Assembly (NCBI GenBank): GCA_017532485.1
Contig: JAFXJE010000159.1
Span: 1-9,658, forward strand
Direction of reading: 5' to 3'
DNA length: 9,658 bases
Source: Peptococcaceae bacterium
Lineage (GTDB): Bacteria; Bacillota; Peptococcia; Peptococcales; Peptococcaceae
In this document: positions 1 to 5,976 of the stretch, in pieces
How positions within the stretch are numbered: the stretch's first letter is position 1
How the letters are laid out: every line of letters begins with the position of its first letter
Program-made: the position numbers and the translations under genes
The notes under the pieces: generated by a model
Databases searched by the model: none
What the model was told of the DNA's origin: nothing
The model's input: the letters and a program-made list of their open reading frames with translations, nothing else

Positions 1-500
1 ACTGCTGCAATAGTTGTTTCTGAACCCGTACCAGCAGTTGTCGGTACAGCATAAATATTTGGTACTCTATGCAGCACCCGAAGCACTCCCTGTAATTGTT
101 TAATCGTTTTCTTTGGTCGCGCAATGCGTGCCGCAATACCTTTTGCACAGTCCATCGGTGACCCGCCGCCAAAAGCGACAATGCAATCACATTGGTGCTG
201 TTTGTATAACGAAACCCCTTGTTCCACACAAGTATCGGTTGGATTTGGCGTAACCTCATCAAATATGACATATTCTGCACCAAGGTCATCCATGGCTGTA
301 AACAAATCATCTAATAAATGCAAACTGAGCAAAGTTTTATCTGTTACAATAAATGCTTTTTGATTGCCCTTTTCTTTGATAAAAGCTGGCAAACGCTTAA
401 TCGCCCCCACTCCTTCCAGAGTTTCCGGCATTCGCCATGGCAGTATACGCATAGCAAATTTCATTCCAAATTGAAATGGACGACTAATTCGTTTTCTCAT
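1..500 (-). CDS. Iron-containing alcohol dehydrogenase (N-terminal part, cut by window edge)
   Basis: This is a partial gene read leftward; 166 codons are visible and the stop lies beyond position 1. The family interconverts aldehydes and alcohols with NAD(P)H and a divalent metal, usually Fe or Zn, in the cytoplasm. Visible hallmarks are the nucleotide-binding motif GGGSPMD at residues 111-117 and PTTAGTGSE at residues 153-161, both typical of group III (iron-type) dehydrogenases of about 380-410 residues. The metal-binding Asp and His residues come later in the family and are outside the window. The ATG at 500 follows a ribosome site (GAGGGG, 508-513) at good spacing. The gene starts 30 bases after the ferredoxin stop in the same direction, so it is probably the fourth gene of the aldehyde oxidoreductase operon. 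There it would reduce the aldehyde made by that enzyme, or supply it. The substrate cannot be read from the sequence. Confidence 0.9.
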   Translation of the reverse strand, partial: MRKRISRPFQFGMKFAMRILPWRMPETLEGVGAIKRLPAFIKEKGNQKAFIVTDKTLLSLHLLDDLFTAMDDLGAEYVIFDEVTPNPTDTCVEQGVSLYKQHQCDCIVAFGGGSPMDCAKGIAARIARPKKTIKQLQGVLRVLHRVPNIYAVPTTAGTGSETTIAA

Positions 501-530
501 GTCAAATCCCCTCTTTATGTCTTTTCCCTG

Positions 531-758
531 CTAAGCTTCAACTATAGTTATTGCTCTAATTGGACATATTTTAGCACATATACCACAACCTAAACAAGCC
601 TCTGGATTTGCCAAATATACAATTGTTGTAATATCACCATGATATTTTGGTGCCTCTATTGCTAAACAATTAATCGGACAATTTTCAACACAAACCGAAC
701 AACCGGCACAAGTTTTCGCATCAATTACCGGATATTTTTTCTTCTTTTCTTCAGTCAC
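531..758 (-). CDS. 2[4Fe-4S] ferredoxin
   Basis: A 75-residue protein with two complete 4Fe-4S motifs: Cys17, 20, 23 followed by Cys27-Pro, and Cys55, 58, 61 followed by Cys65-Pro. An extra Cys31 follows the first motif. This is the standard bacterial dicluster fold, carrying low-potential electrons in the cytoplasm. The N-terminus has a run of lysines (residues 5-8). The start is GTG at 758, 8 bases after an AGGAGGAGG ribosome site that lies inside the last codons of the gene before it; the intergenic gap is only 4 bases. Its place directly after an aldehyde:ferredoxin oxidoreductase and its sulfur-carrier protein suggests that it is the dedicated electron partner or small subunit of that enzyme, as ferredoxin-like subunits are in other systems of this family. 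The partnership is inferred from gene order; the ferredoxin identity is secure. Confidence 0.92.
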   Translation of the reverse strand: MTEEKKKKYPVIDAKTCAGCSVCVENCPINCLAIEAPKYHGDITTIVYLANPEACLGCGICAKICPIRAITIVEA

Positions 759-762
759 TTTA

Positions 763-987
763 TTAGCCTCCTCCTGCCGGTGACAAAAACACTACTGTAT
801 CTCCATCTTTAAATTTATACGATTTTTTCACTCCACTGCCATTAACCAAGACAACTAAATCCTCAGCTTCTTTTTTAGTGATATTAGGCAGCATACCTCT
901 TAATTCTTTTAATGTTTTCGCCTCGCTGGTAAAGGAGCTTACACCGGCTTGCAGCCGAGCAACCCCATAAAGCTGCACATTTACCAT
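763..987 (-). CDS. MoaD/ThiS-family sulfur carrier protein
   Basis: A 74-residue protein with the small ubiquitin-like fold signature of MoaD/ThiS: a short N-terminal strand, a LKELRGMLP helix region, VLVNG in the middle, DGDTVVFLSP near the end, and a C-terminal glycine tail (AGGG). In this family the terminal Gly-Gly is adenylated and then thiocarboxylated to donate sulfur, in MoaD's case to the dithiolene of molybdopterin or tungstopterin. The tail has three glycines, whereas MoaD usually ends in two. The ATG follows the oxidoreductase stop with no gap (TAA-ATG), and its ribosome site GAGGCG sits in the last codons of that gene, so translation is probably coupled. The context points to a carrier dedicated to pterin cofactor synthesis for the neighbouring oxidoreductase. 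A ThiS-like or other sulfur-transfer role is not excluded, because no partner E1-like enzyme is in the window. Confidence 0.85.
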   Translation of the reverse strand: MVNVQLYGVARLQAGVSSFTSEAKTLKELRGMLPNITKKEAEDLVVLVNGSGVKKSYKFKDGDTVVFLSPAGGG

Positions 988-2916
988 TTATTTCGCCTCA
1001 ATATTAAGTTTTTGCAATAATTTTTTTGTTGGCAAACCATTATCATCCCAACCTCTAGCATGATAATATACTTGTTTCAATTTTTCCAATGGAACTTTAG
1101 AATTAGGGTCTTTTGGGTCTTGAACTACATCTGTTAAACGTTTTGGTAAAGCATCTTTGGTAGCATCTACACCAAAACGACGGTTCAACTCGCGTTCCAA
1201 GTTATAGCCCCGTTCACCACAACGCATATATCTGCCAAATGGCATCTTCATCCCCGTAACATATTCAAAGCCCTTTGTATGATGGAATACTGGCAGATGG
1301 ATAGCAGCAATTTCCGGGAATTTATTTAAAATACGCACTGCACCACCACAATATGGCAGCACAGCATTAACCAGTTTTGTGTACCAGCTATTTGGATGAC
1401 TCATCAATGGTGCTGGGAAAAAAGCATAGCTAGTAAATAAACATTGACCGGAAGCAGAAATCATTTCCATCAAATTTTGCATAAGCATAGTCATATCTGC
1501 CTTACCATGATAAGTAGTAGGGTTAACCGATAAACCCAACCCTTCCAAAATAACAGCATAACCACCATTCAAATGACAGCCGCCACGATTACTTACCGCA
1601 TAGCCTAAACCTAAACCAACAGCTTTTCTCGGCTCATAGGCTGCCAATTCCATACCTTTAGCATGAATGGCAAACTCTGTACCACCATATTTTTCAGACA
1701 AGCGTTTACTACCTAGAGCCAACTCCGCACCAATACCTTCTTTATGGGCAATCTTTTCCATAACAGCAGATAAATCATCAATTTCAGAAAAATGCAAACC
1801 ATTATCCCACAAGCCTTTTTCGTTGGCTTCCATGGCGTAAGAAATGGTATTAGCACAAGAAATAGTATCCATGCCCAATTCGTCAAGTTCATAGTTCCAA
1901 CGCAAAACTGCTTCTAAATTGTTATTACAAATGCCACTGCCCAAAAGCACTAGAGTTTCCAGTTCAGGGCCTTTTACAGCCTTACCCTCAACCTCTACCG
2001 TTCTAGAACAACGGATAGGACAAGTCAAGCAGCCTTTATTAACAATATTATATTGTTCAGCCAAGCGTTCACCACTGATTAATTCAAAATCATCAAAATG
2101 ACCTTCGCTGTAGTTTTTAGTAGAGAGCAGCCCTTTCATCTGCATAGAACTAACCAAACCAGCTGTACCCAATTTTGGCAGTTGTTCACCTGTCAATGGA
2201 TGTTTACGCAGATATTTAAACCATTTTTGCGTATGGGCTACCATTTTTTCTTTTTCTTTAACAGAAATTTCTTTATTACCACTAGCACAGATAGCCTTCA
2301 ATCTCATCCAGCCCATAACTGCACCTACACCACCTCTACCGGCAACGCGTTCATTAGATACTACACTCGCATACAGCACTTGATTTTCGCCAGCTGGGCC
2401 AATACAAATCTTCCCATTTTTCCGTACTCTGCCATTTGGCAGCTTCATTTTTTCATCCAAAGCCTCTTGGGTAGCACCTGTTTTCATTCCCCAGAAATCA
2501 TCTGCTTCATGGAATATTACTTTACCACTATTGATTTCAAGCCAAGTAGGTTTTTCACAATGCCCTTGCACAATCAAAGCATCTAAACCAGCTTTTTTCA
2601 AATAATAGCCAAAATTTCCCCCACAGTTGGAAGATGTCACATAGCCAGTAAGTGGAGAAAGGGTCGAAATATTAAACCGACTGGAACTAGGTGCCCCAGA
2701 GCCTGTCATTGGACCTGTTGTAATGACCATCATATTTTCGTCAGAAAAAGGCTGCTCTGTGCCTTTAAAATGGTCACTCAAAATTTTGGCAGCCATAGTC
2801 TTGCCACCAATAAATAGCTCTCTCTCTCTATCAGAAAATGGGTACTCGTCCACTTCCCTGGTTGTTAAATTAATCCGTAAAACTTTTCCCATATAACCAC
2901 CATATTCGGTTGCCAT
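988..2916 (-). CDS. aor: Aldehyde:ferredoxin oxidoreductase (tungsten/molybdenum pterin enzyme)
   Basis: A 642-residue cytoplasmic enzyme of the AOR family, which oxidises aldehydes to carboxylic acids with ferredoxin as acceptor, or the reverse, using a bis-pterin tungsten (sometimes molybdenum) centre and one 4Fe-4S cluster. The N-terminus (GGYMGKVLRINL) and full length fit the family. Cluster ligands are visible as Cys296, 299 and 303 (CLTCPIRC) and Cys492, close to positions 288, 291, 295 and 494 of the Pyrococcus enzyme as I recall them. Other family signatures are SNRGGCHLNGG and CGERGYNLERELNRRFG. A longer frame begins at a TTG at 2937, but the ATG at 2916 is preceded by AAGGGG (2924-2929) with 7-base spacing, so I chose that start. 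It is the first gene of an operon with the sulfur carrier, ferredoxin and alcohol dehydrogenase. The physiological aldehyde and the metal used cannot be decided here. Confidence 0.95.
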   Translation of the reverse strand: MATEYGGYMGKVLRINLTTREVDEYPFSDRERELFIGGKTMAAKILSDHFKGTEQPFSDENMMVITTGPMTGSGAPSSSRFNISTLSPLTGYVTSSNCGGNFGYYLKKAGLDALIVQGHCEKPTWLEINSGKVIFHEADDFWGMKTGATQEALDEKMKLPNGRVRKNGKICIGPAGENQVLYASVVSNERVAGRGGVGAVMGWMRLKAICASGNKEISVKEKEKMVAHTQKWFKYLRKHPLTGEQLPKLGTAGLVSSMQMKGLLSTKNYSEGHFDDFELISGERLAEQYNIVNKGCLTCPIRCSRTVEVEGKAVKGPELETLVLLGSGICNNNLEAVLRWNYELDELGMDTISCANTISYAMEANEKGLWDNGLHFSEIDDLSAVMEKIAHKEGIGAELALGSKRLSEKYGGTEFAIHAKGMELAAYEPRKAVGLGLGYAVSNRGGCHLNGGYAVILEGLGLSVNPTTYHGKADMTMLMQNLMEMISASGQCLFTSYAFFPAPLMSHPNSWYTKLVNAVLPYCGGAVRILNKFPEIAAIHLPVFHHTKGFEYVTGMKMPFGRYMRCGERGYNLERELNRRFGVDATKDALPKRLTDVVQDPKDPNSKVPLEKLKQVYYHARGWDDNGLPTKKLLQKLNIEAK

Positions 2917-2923
2917 AGTTACA

Positions 2924-2929
2924 CCCCTT
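2924..2929 (-). promoter_or_regulatory. Ribosome binding site deciding the oxidoreductase start
   Basis: AAGGGG on the minus strand lies 7 bases before ATG 2916. The upstream TTG at 2937 has no such site, so the 7-residue N-terminal extension is unlikely to be translated. Confidence 0.75.
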
Positions 2930-2957
2930 AAAACCAATATATAATCAATTAGTAATT

Positions 2958-2986
2958 ATTATAAAATAGAACATCTATAGCGTCAA
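2958..2986 (-). promoter_or_regulatory. Sigma-70-type promoter of the aldehyde oxidoreductase operon
   Basis: On the minus strand there is a TTGACG -35 box (2981-2986), a 17-base spacer and a perfect TATAAT -10 box (2958-2963). Transcription should start near 2951, giving a leader of about 35 bases. Two copies of CTATAG (2975-2980 and 2999-3004), 24 bases apart, flank the -35 box and could be regulator contacts, but this is only a suggestion. No terminator is visible between the MATE gene and this promoter, so some read-through from that gene is possible. Confidence 0.8.
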
Positions 2987-3035
2987 ATATGGATTTACCT
3001 ATAGTTTGAATATGCTTTAGCTATATCAGAGCACT

Positions 3036-4364
3036 TTAATAATGATAATATTTTCGCATTACAGTCAGACATATAATAGTTACCAAAAAAGCCAATATTT
3101 CTGCTACTACAAGAGAATACCAAATGCCATCAATTCCCCAGAAAATAGGAAAAATCAACACACAAACGACTTGAAACACAATCGTTCGTAAAAATGACAA
3201 TACTGCAGATATGATACCATTATTTAAGGCCGTAAAAAATGAAGAGCCGAAAATTGCCATTCCAGAAAATAAAAATGACACAGAAAAAATTCTAAACCCA
3301 TGCAGCGTCAACTCATAAAGTTCAGCATCATAGCCAGTAAAAATGCTAACTAGTGGTACAGCCATTGCTTCTGAAACGAGCAGCATCAAAACAGAGCTTA
3401 TTCCAAGCAAAACAATACTTTTCTTTAACAAATTATGCATTTCAGCATGGTTTTCCGCACCATAATGATAACCAACAACAGGTGCTACACCATTAGCATA
3501 GCCCAAAAATATGCCAACAAAAACAAACGCAATATACATTCTAACCCCATAGGCAGCTACACCTGCCTCACCTACATAATTAAGCAACTGCACATTATAT
3601 AAAGTAGCAACCAAAGAGCCGGAAACACCCGATACCAATTCCGACAATCCATTAGTAGTGCCTTTGACTACAGCTTTCCCATCAAATACTGTCTTGCCAA
3701 GCCGCAATAAACTAGTATTTTCCATAAAGAAATAAATTAAAGGCAGACCACCGCCTACTACCTGACTAATAGCTGTAGCCACTGCTGCCCCTACCAGTCC
3801 CCAGCCAAAAACAGCTACAAACAAAGCATCCAGCACCATATTGGTACAACCAGCCAAAATTGTCACATACAAGCCTAGTTTTGGTCTTTCTGCTGTCACA
3901 AAAAAGATTTGAAATAAAAATTGTAAATTCCAAAAAGGCATAGCGAGCAATAAAATGTTACCATAGACAACAGCTTCATCAAGCATAGTTCCCTCAGCAC
4001 CCAAATATGCCATCAAAGGTCGCAAGACAAAAAATCCTACAACAATAAAAACTACACTCACAAAGGTACAAATATAAACAAACAAAGAAAACAGCTGATT
4101 AGCTTTTTCCTTCTTACCTTCACCCAAAGTTTTGGCAACTAAAGCACTACCACCAGTACCAAACATATAGCCAAAAGTAGCTAAAATATTAACAATCGGA
4201 TAGACAAAATTAATCGCAGCCAACGCTGATTTGCCTGCATAATTGGCTACAAATAATCCATCCACAACACCATATAAAGAAGTAAAGACCATCATTACCA
4301 TAGCTGGAAAAGTAAATCTCAACAGCCTACTATAAGTAAAATGGTCAGATAACTGAATTTGCAT
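3036..4364 (-). CDS. MATE family multidrug efflux transporter
   Basis: A 442-residue integral membrane protein with many hydrophobic segments, as expected for the 12-helix MATE fold that exports drugs or metabolites using Na+ or H+ gradients. Family features include the N-terminal SLYGVVDGLFVANY...GKSALAAINFVYPI, GTGGSALVAKTLGEGKKEKA after the second helix, and the second-half counterpart with GYHYGAENH. It resembles the MepA/DinF-like branch common in Firmicutes; the substrate is unknown. The frame can be extended to an ATG at 4415, but that codon lies only 3 bases from the -10 box of the apparent promoter and lacks a ribosome site. ATG 4364 follows GGTGAGG (4370-4376) with 5-base spacing and gives the usual family N-terminus (MQIQLSDHFTYSRLLRF). 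It is divergent from the lincosamide resistance gene; a shared role in resistance is only a possibility. Confidence 0.9.
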   Translation of the reverse strand: MQIQLSDHFTYSRLLRFTFPAMVMMVFTSLYGVVDGLFVANYAGKSALAAINFVYPIVNILATFGYMFGTGGSALVAKTLGEGKKEKANQLFSLFVYICTFVSVVFIVVGFFVLRPLMAYLGAEGTMLDEAVVYGNILLLAMPFWNLQFLFQIFFVTAERPKLGLYVTILAGCTNMVLDALFVAVFGWGLVGAAVATAISQVVGGGLPLIYFFMENTSLLRLGKTVFDGKAVVKGTTNGLSELVSGVSGSLVATLYNVQLLNYVGEAGVAAYGVRMYIAFVFVGIFLGYANGVAPVVGYHYGAENHAEMHNLLKKSIVLLGISSVLMLLVSEAMAVPLVSIFTGYDAELYELTLHGFRIFSVSFLFSGMAIFGSSFFTALNNGIISAVLSFLRTIVFQVVCVLIFPIFWGIDGIWYSLVVAEILAFLVTIICLTVMRKYYHY

Positions 4365-4369
4365 ATAAA

Positions 4370-4376
4370 CCTCACC
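4370..4376 (-). promoter_or_regulatory. Ribosome binding site deciding the MATE start
   Basis: GGTGAGG lies 5 bases before ATG 4364. The competing upstream ATG at 4415 has no comparable site. Confidence 0.65.
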
Positions 4377-4417
4377 ATATTTCTCATACTTAAATGTCTT
4401 AATCTCATTAAACATTA

Positions 4418-4446
4418 ATTATAGCACAAATATATTTTTTTCACAA
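4418..4446 (-). promoter_or_regulatory. Promoter of the MATE gene, extended -10 type
   Basis: The minus strand reads TTGTGA (4441-4446), a 17-base spacer and TATAAT (4418-4423), with TGTGC just before the -10 box, i.e. an extended -10 (TGnTATAAT). Predicted transcription starts near 4411, giving a leader of about 47 bases to ATG 4364. The 14 bases ending in the -10 box (ATTTGTGCTATAAT) recur with one change in the promoter of the secreted protein at 7647-7675. Confidence 0.7.
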
Positions 4447-4517
4447 ATTGCGACCTTATTTATCCCCTTTTTACTTTTGGATTTATAGGTTCTGACTTTG
4501 ACATTTTCAACAAAGTG

Positions 4518-4546
4518 TTGATAGAAACAGAAAGATATGATAATAT
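4518..4546 (+). promoter_or_regulatory. Probable promoter of the lincosamide nucleotidyltransferase
   Basis: TTGATA (4518-4523), 17 bases, then TAATAT (4541-4546) is the best-spaced pair before the gene. A TTGACA also occurs at 4498-4503 but has no -10 box at proper distance. A perfect 6-bp inverted repeat, TCAACA-AAG-TGTTGA (4507-4521), runs into the -35 box. It could be an operator or a small leader hairpin if transcription starts further upstream. Confidence 0.45.
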
Positions 4547-4585
4547 AAACCCAAAATACAAATTAGAATTTATGGAGATGACAAG

Positions 4586-5080
4586 ATGGTCAATATAACA
4601 GATGTAAAACAGATTCTTCAACTCGCGATAGATGCAAAAATTAAAGTGTTTCTTGACGGTGGATGGGGTGTGGATGCATTGCTTGGATATCAGTCAAGAA
4701 TCCATAACGATATTGACATTTTTGTAGAAAAGAAAGATTATCAGAACTTTATAGAGCTCATAAAAGCTGCTGGCTTTTATGAGCTTAAGATGGAATATAC
4801 AACATTGAACCATACTGTATGGGAAGATGCGAAAAACAGAATTGTTGATTTGCATTGTTTTGAATATACAGACAAAGGAGAAATTCTTTATGATGGGGAT
4901 TGTTTTCCAGTAGAAACTTTCTCTGGTAAAGGAAGAATCGATGAGATAGAAATTTCCTGCATTGAACCATATAGTCAAGTAATGTTCCATCTAGGATACG
5001 AGTTTGATGAAAATGATTTACATGATGTGAAGCTATTGTGTGAGAGATTTCATATCGAAATTCCAAATGAATATAGGTAA
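4586..5080 (+). CDS. lnu(C): Lincosamide nucleotidyltransferase, Lnu(C) type
   Basis: A 164-residue cytoplasmic enzyme of the small nucleotidyltransferase family that inactivates lincomycin and clindamycin by adenylylation. The nucleotide-binding motif DGGWGVDAL is at residues 24-32, the metal-binding HNDID at residues 40-44 (Asp42 and Asp44), and a further likely catalytic carboxylate is Asp88 in VDLH. Length and overall sequence agree with my memory of Lnu(C) from Streptococcus agalactiae, and clearly differ from Lnu(A); the exact allele was not checked. The start follows GGAG at 4574-4577. All five arginine codons are AGA or AGG, whereas the neighbouring operon genes often use CGN, which suggests recent acquisition. 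Lnu(C) was first described on a small IS1-family transposon, but no transposase lies nearby here. The gene stands alone with its own promoter, divergent from the MATE gene. Confidence 0.85.
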   Translation: MVNITDVKQILQLAIDAKIKVFLDGGWGVDALLGYQSRIHNDIDIFVEKKDYQNFIELIKAAGFYELKMEYTTLNHTVWEDAKNRIVDLHCFEYTDKGEILYDGDCFPVETFSGKGRIDEIEISCIEPYSQVMFHLGYEFDENDLHDVKLLCERFHIEIPNEYR

Positions 5081-5124
5081 CTGCAAATTCCAGTTTATCG
5101 GACAATTATATACCTCCCTCTCTC

Positions 5125-5150
5125 ACTTCGACAAAAGGAAGTTGTTTATT
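5125..5150 (+). terminator. Weak possible terminator after the Lnu gene
   Basis: A short stem, ACTTC (5125-5129) pairing with GAAGT (5138-5142), is followed by TGTTTATT. The stem is only 5 bp and the T tract is interrupted, so function is doubtful. The rest of the 186-base gap between 5080 and 5267 shows no gene and only weak promoter-like boxes. Confidence 0.2.
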
Positions 5151-5266
5151 GCCTGAATCAGTCAAAAAGATAATTAGGAGCCTTACTTATCCTTCTGCTT
5201 TTTCTTGTCTACCTTTTCCTGCTATTCTAAAAATAAAACCATTAAGATAAAATTCGGAGGTGTGCC

Positions 5267-5479
5267 ATGAAGAAAAAATTAAGAATTGCCAGCCTAGTCA
5301 TGCTCGTTATCGCCATTATCTTTGTTTTTTGTGCCATCAGCTGCCCGACCTGTGGCCGCTGCTTCTATATCGGTGATTTCTATGTATCCGCCCAAGTCTA
5401 CCTCACCCTCTACAAAATTTATCTCATTATCATGGTAGCATTATTCGCTGCTTCATTCTTTGTTAAAGATAAAGAATAA
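5267..5479 (+). CDS. Small two-helix membrane protein with CPTCGRC motif, unknown function
   Basis: I do not recognise this 70-residue protein. It starts at an ATG 6 bases or so after a strong GGAGGTG ribosome site, which supports its being real. Two hydrophobic segments are visible, about residues 6-24 and 47-66, each flanked by charged ends (MKKKLR at the N-terminus, KDKE at the C-terminus). The loop between them begins with Cys26-Pro-Thr-Cys29-Gly-Arg-Cys32, and Cys22 lies inside the first helix. With both termini in the cytoplasm by the positive-inside rule, the cysteine motif would face outward, where it might bind metal or form disulfides. The spacing resembles half a zinc-ribbon knuckle but no second half exists. 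It lies between the Lnu gene and the glyoxalase gene, with no visible terminator before the latter. Confidence 0.7.
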   Translation: MKKKLRIASLVMLVIAIIFVFCAISCPTCGRCFYIGDFYVSAQVYLTLYKIYLIIMVALFAASFFVKDKE

Positions 5480-5484
5480 ATATA

Positions 5485-5513
5485 TTGACTTTTCCTAACC
5501 GTTCCCTTTTAAT
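5485..5513 (+). promoter_or_regulatory. Probable promoter of the glyoxalase gene
   Basis: TTGACT (5485-5490), 17 bases, TTTAAT (5508-5513) lie between the small membrane protein gene and the glyoxalase gene. The predicted start near 5520 leaves a very short leader that still includes the AAGGAGGG ribosome site just before ATG 5535. Confidence 0.5.
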
Positions 5514-5534
5514 TATACTCAAGGAGGGATTGTT

Positions 5535-5900
5535 ATGAAATTTAAAATGGTACACGAAAACTATAATGTTACTGATTTAGCAAAATCTATGGCTTTTTAT
5601 GAAAAAGCACTTGGTCTTACTGAAAAAAGCCGTATTAATGGCGACGGATTTATTATTGTTTACTTAGGCAATGAAACTACTGATTTTGAATTAGAATTGA
5701 CTTGGTTGGAAGAACATCCACAGCCTTATAACTTAGGCGAATGTGAATTCCACCTTGCTTTTGAAGCAGAAGACTTCGATGCTGCTCACAAATTACACGA
5801 AGAAATGGGCTGCATTTGCTTTGAAAATCATGACATGGGTATTTATTTCATCAACGATCCAGACGGTTATTGGTTAGAAGTAGTACCTGCTAAAAAATAG
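5535..5900 (+). CDS. gloA: Glyoxalase I (lactoylglutathione lyase-like), VOC family
   Basis: A 121-residue protein with the two beta-alpha-beta-beta-beta modules of the vicinal oxygen chelate fold. Glyoxalase I isomerises the hemithioacetal of methylglyoxal and a thiol to a lactoyl-thioester in the cytoplasm, detoxifying methylglyoxal. The four metal ligands of the family can be placed: His7 (MVHENYNV), Glu54 (LELTW), His73 (EFHLAF) and Glu115 (YWLEVV), matching His5, Glu56, His74 and Glu122 of the E. coli enzyme. Other signatures are the SMAFYEKALGL segment and NDPDGYWLE. It is slightly shorter than the E. coli protein at the C-terminus. Many anaerobic Firmicutes lack glutathione, so the thiol co-substrate may differ. 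A strong AAGGAGGG ribosome site precedes the ATG. A hairpin terminator follows directly. Another VOC activity cannot be excluded, but the complete ligand set favours glyoxalase. Confidence 0.88.
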   Translation: MKFKMVHENYNVTDLAKSMAFYEKALGLTEKSRINGDGFIIVYLGNETTDFELELTWLEEHPQPYNLGECEFHLAFEAEDFDAAHKLHEEMGCICFENHDMGIYFINDPDGYWLEVVPAKK

Positions 5901-5909
5901 CCCAAAAAT

Positions 5910-5959
5910 AAAATCACAGATATTGGGACAAATTACTCAGTTCCAATATCTGTGATTTT
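5910..5959. terminator. Bidirectional intrinsic terminator between convergent genes
   Basis: A perfect 17-bp inverted repeat (5910-5926 with 5943-5959) encloses a 16-base loop. The plus strand ends in TTTTT, serving the glyoxalase gene. On the minus strand the stem is followed by TTTTATTTTT, serving the secreted protein gene that ends at 5977. It sits just downstream of both stop codons. Confidence 0.88.
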
Positions 5960-5976
5960 TAATTTGTTAAACTTTC

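Noticed and set aside
124..593. Plus-strand open frames at the left end
   Set aside because: They run opposite the alcohol dehydrogenase and ferredoxin genes, whose motifs are clear on the minus strand.
2098..2586. Plus-strand open frame of 162 codons opposite the aldehyde oxidoreductase gene
   Set aside because: It lies wholly antisense to a strongly supported gene, has a low-complexity composition and no ribosome site; it is a shadow.
2976..2982. CGCTATA (minus strand) as a ModE-like molybdate regulator half-site
   Set aside because: Only one half-site is present; the matching TATAACG arm at proper distance is absent, so the match is too short to claim.
4694..5105. Minus-strand open frames across the Lnu gene
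   Set aside because: They are antisense to a recognised resistance gene and resemble no protein family.
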